Positions 6,279 to 8,210 of a DNA stretch of 8,210 nt are shown piece by piece. The position numbers were made by a program, and so were the translations under genes. The DNA is taken from assembly GCA_036388095.1 (NCBI GenBank), contig DASVSL010000051.1, positions 1 to 8,210 of the forward strand. Direction: 5' to 3'. The notes below the pieces were generated by a model. The model was not told the DNA's origin. It saw nothing but the letters and a program-made list of their open reading frames with translations, and searched no databases. The stretch is from DASVSL01 sp036388095. GTDB taxonomy: Bacteria; Patescibacteriota; Saccharimonadia; Saccharimonadales; Saccharimonadaceae. How positions within the stretch are numbered: position 1 is the stretch's first letter; the number at the start of each line of letters is the position of its first letter.

Positions 6279-7100
6279 GAGTCCGACGTAGACGTCGACC
6301 ATTTTGGTACCGAACAAGAACGCGATGACACCCGCCGTAATCAAAAACGGCCCGAATGGAATGCGGCTCTGCCCGCTCAGCCGCCCGACCAGCATTGCCG
6401 GCAGAATCACGAGGCAGCCGATAAAGTTAGCCAGCACCAGGCACAGCAGCGCGGCCTGCCAGCCTAACGCGAAGCCGAGAAACAAGCCCAGTTTGACGTC
6501 GCCCAGCCCGATCCAGGCTCCGCGCGACACCAGCCACAGTAGACCATAGACCCCGGTGATAGGGACAAGGCCAAGGGCTAGTTCGGTAACGACCTGCGCT
6601 AGGCTCATATCGGCACCAAGGTACCGCAGCACGCCAAGGAGCAAGCCGACCCCAGCCAACGGCCAAGTGATGACATCTGGCAAGATGCTGTGGCGCAAGT
6701 CGTAGACGAACAAGATGGCAAGTAGTGTCAGTGCAACATACCATACCAGTAGCGTTATGATGTCAAATACAGGTACCACCTGTAGCGTAGACGCTAGTGG
6801 TAGCGTATCGCTCAGCGGCCACGCCAGGTAACTGAGGACGAATAACCCGCCCATGGCCAGCTCAAGCAGGAGCGGCGTAGGGCCGATCGCACGACGGCAG
6901 TACCGGCAGCGACCACGCAGAACAAGCCAGCTCAGAATCGGGATGAGATCGAGTATGCCAAGCATATGGCCGCAGTGTTCGCACTGTGACCGCTCACGGA
7001 CAACCCCTTTGCCTTTTTCGATCCTCCATGCCATGGCGCCAGCAAAGCTCCCCAGGCAGGCACCGAGGACGAATAGATAGGTCAGTATCAGCCAGTTCAC
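6270..7100 (-). CDS. pilD: Type IV prepilin peptidase / N-methylase PilD (A24 family)
   Basis: A 276-residue polytopic inner-membrane aspartic peptidase that removes prepilin leaders after Gly and, in bifunctional members, methylates the new N terminus. The N-terminal domain shows LGACLGSFAGAMAWRI (12-27) and two zinc-type pairs, Cys40/Cys43 (CEHC) and Cys65/Cys68 (CRYC), flanking DLIPILSWLVLRG (51-63), so the cytoplasmic domain is complete. The peptidase aspartates are Asp134 (VYDLRHSILPD) and Asp201 in the GxGD motif (IGLGDVKLG). About seven or eight hydrophobic segments are visible, from residue 1 to the C terminus. The substrates are presumably the major pilin just upstream and the four minor pilins downstream. 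The start is GTG at 7100 without a clear Shine-Dalgarno; TAGCAT lies eight bases before it. An intrinsic terminator separates it from the pilin gene. Confidence 0.95.
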   Translation of the reverse strand: MNWLILTYLFVLGACLGSFAGAMAWRIEKGKGVVRERSQCEHCGHMLGILDLIPILSWLVLRGRCRYCRRAIGPTPLLLELAMGGLFVLSYLAWPLSDTLPLASTLQVVPVFDIITLLVWYVALTLLAILFVYDLRHSILPDVITWPLAGVGLLLGVLRYLGADMSLAQVVTELALGLVPITGVYGLLWLVSRGAWIGLGDVKLGLFLGFALGWQAALLCLVLANFIGCLVILPAMLVGRLSGQSRIPFGPFLITAGVIAFLFGTKMVDVYVGLLI

Positions 7101-7108
7101 TACCGCTT

Positions 7109-7137
7109 ATGCTACCAGTTCCGGGCGCTGCAACCAA
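7109..7137 (-). promoter_or_regulatory. Candidate pilD promoter, leaderless type, overlapping a terminator
   Basis: On the minus strand, TGGTAGCAT is an extended -10 (TAGCAT at 7114-7109). TTGGTT (7137-7132) lies 17 bases upstream and keeps the TTG of the -35. The -35 overlaps the T-run of the terminator after the pilin. Transcription would start within a few bases of the GTG at 7100, which has no good Shine-Dalgarno. The match is weak to moderate. Confidence 0.35.
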
Positions 7138-7163
7138 AAACCTCCCACGAAGTGCGGGAGGTT
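7136..7163 (-). terminator. Intrinsic terminator after the major pilin gene
   Basis: On the minus strand, AACCTCCC and GGGAGGTT form an eight-base-pair stem closing the nine-base segment GCACTTCGT, followed at once by a T-run (five T including the stem end). It lies 21 bases past the pilin stop codon. It should end most transcripts after the pilin and allow limited read-through into pilD, setting high pilin and low peptidase and minor-pilin levels. Confidence 0.8.
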
Positions 7164-7184
7164 CTGGTATTCGAGAGTCGTCGA

Positions 7185-7682
7185 CTAGTTTTGCGTACAG
7201 TACGCGCCACCGCCTTCAAGACCAATCGAGACGGCAACCTGGCGAGTGTTGCCACCGCCCGTAATCGCGCCGCCTGCACCACATCGCGCAGAAGTAGCAT
7301 AACGAATTTCGCTCGTTCTGCTTGTGCCAACAACAGCATTCCCGTTCGCTGCAGCTCCAGCACCGTAGACGTAGTTGTATGTATTACCACGAGGATCCTG
7401 GAATGTATCGCCACCGGCATTCATGTAAGTTGGTACGAACGAGTTTGCGAATCCAGCAGCCGTAGCTGGTGGCACTGCTCCGTTACTGTTGCTCTGGAAC
7501 TGAGTGATTTGGCTGACTACCCGGCCAACATCACTCCGTCGTTGCGTGTCGCGTTGAGAGCGCTGCAGAGCTGGCAGAGCCAAGAAGACAATGAGGAAGA
7601 TCAGACCAGCAATCGCAAGTACCAGGACGACCTCGATAATTGTGAAGCCGGATGCTTTCTTAAGTTTTGTGTTCGCGTTCAT
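7185..7682 (-). CDS. pilA: Major type IV pilin (probable main pilus subunit)
   Basis: A 165-residue prepilin, the likely structural subunit of the fibre. The 12-residue leader MNANTKLKKASG is followed by FTIIEVVLVLAIAGLIFLIV, with Phe13 as +1 and Glu17 as Glu5. The helix continues as LALPALQRSQRDTQRRSDVG, giving the long curved alpha-1 of pilins. The head is small and rich in Gly, Ala, Asn and Ser. Two cysteines, Cys134 (ARCGAGG) and Cys162 (AYCTQN), bracket the C-terminal region and can form the usual pilin disulfide (D-region). Evidence for its being the major subunit: a perfect TATAAT promoter, an AAAGGG ribosome binding site seven bases before the ATG, its own terminator, compact size, and more frequent GCT/GGT/ACA-type codons than its neighbours. 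The gene follows pilC. The major-subunit role is inferred from these features. Confidence 0.9.
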   Translation of the reverse strand: MNANTKLKKASGFTIIEVVLVLAIAGLIFLIVFLALPALQRSQRDTQRRSDVGRVVSQITQFQSNSNGAVPPATAAGFANSFVPTYMNAGGDTFQDPRGNTYNYVYGAGAAANGNAVVGTSRTSEIRYATSARCGAGGAITGGGNTRQVAVSIGLEGGGAYCTQN

Positions 7683-7711
7683 GTGCCTACCCTTTCTTAC
7701 GCTGATATAGA

Positions 7712-7734
7712 GGGGCCCCGTATGGAGGCTAGCC
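7712..7734 (-). promoter_or_regulatory. Pilin mRNA leader with two GC palindromes
   Basis: Within the predicted 5' leader of the pilin mRNA, GGCTAGCC (7727-7734) and GGGGCCCC (7712-7719) are both perfect eight-base palindromes, seven bases apart. A GGGC of the first region can also pair with GCCC of the second, so alternative folds are possible. The ribosome binding site (7695-7690) stays outside both. This may stabilise the mRNA; no known riboswitch is recognised. Confidence 0.25.
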
Positions 7735-7747
7735 CGTTCTGGTTATG

Positions 7748-7775
7748 ATTATATGCAGGACCAGCTAAAACGCAA
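7748..7775 (-). promoter_or_regulatory. Probable major pilin promoter
   Basis: On the minus strand, a perfect TATAAT (7753-7748) is preceded 16 bases upstream by TTGCGT (7775-7770), which keeps the TTG of a -35. Transcription should start near 7741 and produce a leader of about 58 bases before the pilin ATG at 7682. It is the best -10 box seen in the window. Confidence 0.6.
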
Positions 7776-7785
7776 GTGACATTGA

Positions 7786-7797
7786 CATCACGTGATG
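7786..7797. repeat. 12-base perfect palindrome upstream of the pilin promoter
   Basis: CATCACGTGATG is a perfect palindrome spanning the pilC stop codon. It is centred about 50 bases upstream of the predicted pilin transcript start, a usual place for an activator site. There is no T-run after it, so it is not an obvious terminator. A single short palindrome can arise by chance. Confidence 0.3.
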
Positions 7798-8210
7798 CCA
7801 TTACTACCGACGAGACTATAGATTGGCAGTAGAATCGCCCCAACCATACCACCGGCCACGACTGCCAGAACAACCATCAGAACCGGTTCGATGGCGGTTG
7901 AAATCGTCCGAATGGCGTTGTCGACCTCGTTCTCGTAGAACGTCGCCGCCTTGCCCATCATGCCGTCAATTTGCCCGGATTGCTCACCAATACCGATCAT
8001 CTGCGGCACCAGCGACAGAATGTAATCCTCCGGCTTGAGGCTTTCACTGAGTGTCTTACCAGTCTTGACCTTCTCGGCGGCCTTCATGACCGAATCACGC
8101 ACCAGGACGTTACCAGTACTGCGGCCGGCAATACGGAGCATCTCGAGCATCTGAACGCCGCTGAGCAACAGTGTTTCACCGGTGCGGGTAAAGCGGGCCA
8201 TGTAGAGTTT
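7788..8210 (-). CDS. pilC: Type IV pilus inner-membrane platform protein PilC/GspF, C-terminal part (partial)
   Basis: The last ~140 codons of the polytopic platform protein that links the cytoplasmic assembly ATPase to pilin insertion. The open frame continues through the right edge (KLYMARFTRTGETLLLSGV), so the Met at 8201 is internal and not a start. It shows the second GspF domain: ARFTRTGETLLLSGVQMLEM, GKTLSESL, then the family hallmark IGEQSGQIDGMMGKAA and FYENEVDNAI. The protein closes with IEPVLMVVLAVVAGGMVGA and LLPIYSLVG, the final membrane helix. The cytoplasmic N-terminal domain is outside the window. It stops 105 bases before the pilin gene on the same strand; the gap holds the pilin promoter. 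Assembly and retraction ATPase genes might lie farther upstream. Confidence 0.93.
   Translation of the reverse strand, partial: KLYMARFTRTGETLLLSGVQMLEMLRIAGRSTGNVLVRDSVMKAAEKVKTGKTLSESLKPEDYILSLVPQMIGIGEQSGQIDGMMGKAATFYENEVDNAIRTISTAIEPVLMVVLAVVAGGMVGAILLPIYSLVGSNGIT

Noticed and set aside
7152..7748. A 198-codon open frame on the plus strand across the pilin gene and its leader.
   Set aside because: It is fully antisense to the pilin and its promoter, rich in Arg, Ser and Cys as shadow frames are, and shows no family motif.
1..8210. CRISPR arrays, tRNA or rRNA genes, insertion sequences and long direct repeats.
   Set aside because: None was seen by eye; the recombinase is of the housekeeping Xer type with no flanking repeats or cargo suggesting an integrated element.

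Overview
The window reads as a chromosomal segment of a small-genome bacterium of the Candidate Phyla Radiation (Patescibacteria), most likely Saccharibacteria (TM7). The grounds are a nucleoside diphosphate kinase carrying two extra segments, a xer-type recombinase, and a type IV pilus locus with an RCxxxG...YC-type pilin tail and GDTIIEV / GFTIIEV prepilin signals. TGA, TAG and TAA all act as stops, so the code is standard and not the TGA=Gly code of Gracilibacteria/SR1. The phylum is an inference from family resemblance and was not tested by a search. Nearly all the sequence is coding; the longest non-coding stretch is about 105 bases.

Layout, left to right. 1-675 (minus): N-terminal part of an RND-family efflux transporter, running off the left edge. 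701-1225 (minus): ndk, just upstream of the RND gene and probably co-transcribed with it. 1226-1312: short divergent promoter region. 1313-2233 (plus): tyrosine recombinase of the Xer type with all six catalytic residues. It meets the next gene tail to tail with one base between the stop codons.

2235-8210 (minus): a type IV pilus operon read right to left. The order is pilC (inner-membrane platform, 5' end outside the window), major pilin, pilD prepilin peptidase, and then four tightly packed minor-pilin genes. These resemble FimT/GspH, PilV/GspI, PilW/GspJ and PilX/GspK, in that order. The last one is exceptional: a PilX-type N-terminal helix lacking Glu5 is fused to a C-terminal von Willebrand factor A (vWA) domain with an intact MIDAS metal site.

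How the genes work together: PilD cleaves the leader of the pilin and minor pilins at the membrane, PilC is the platform on which they are assembled, and the H-I-J-K-like minor pilins are expected to form the initiating, tip-located complex. The vWA domain would then be displayed at the pilus tip as an adhesin, which suits a host-attached epibiotic life style (inference). The assembly ATPase, retraction ATPase and PilM/N/O genes are not in the window and may lie beyond the right edge.

Regulation visible by eye: a strong promoter and ~60-base leader before the major pilin; an intrinsic terminator just after it; and possible secondary promoters before pilD and before the FimT-like gene. Three genes lacking a Shine-Dalgarno (xer, pilD, FimT-like) have a TANNNT box 6-10 bases before the start codon, which suggests leaderless or near-leaderless mRNAs.
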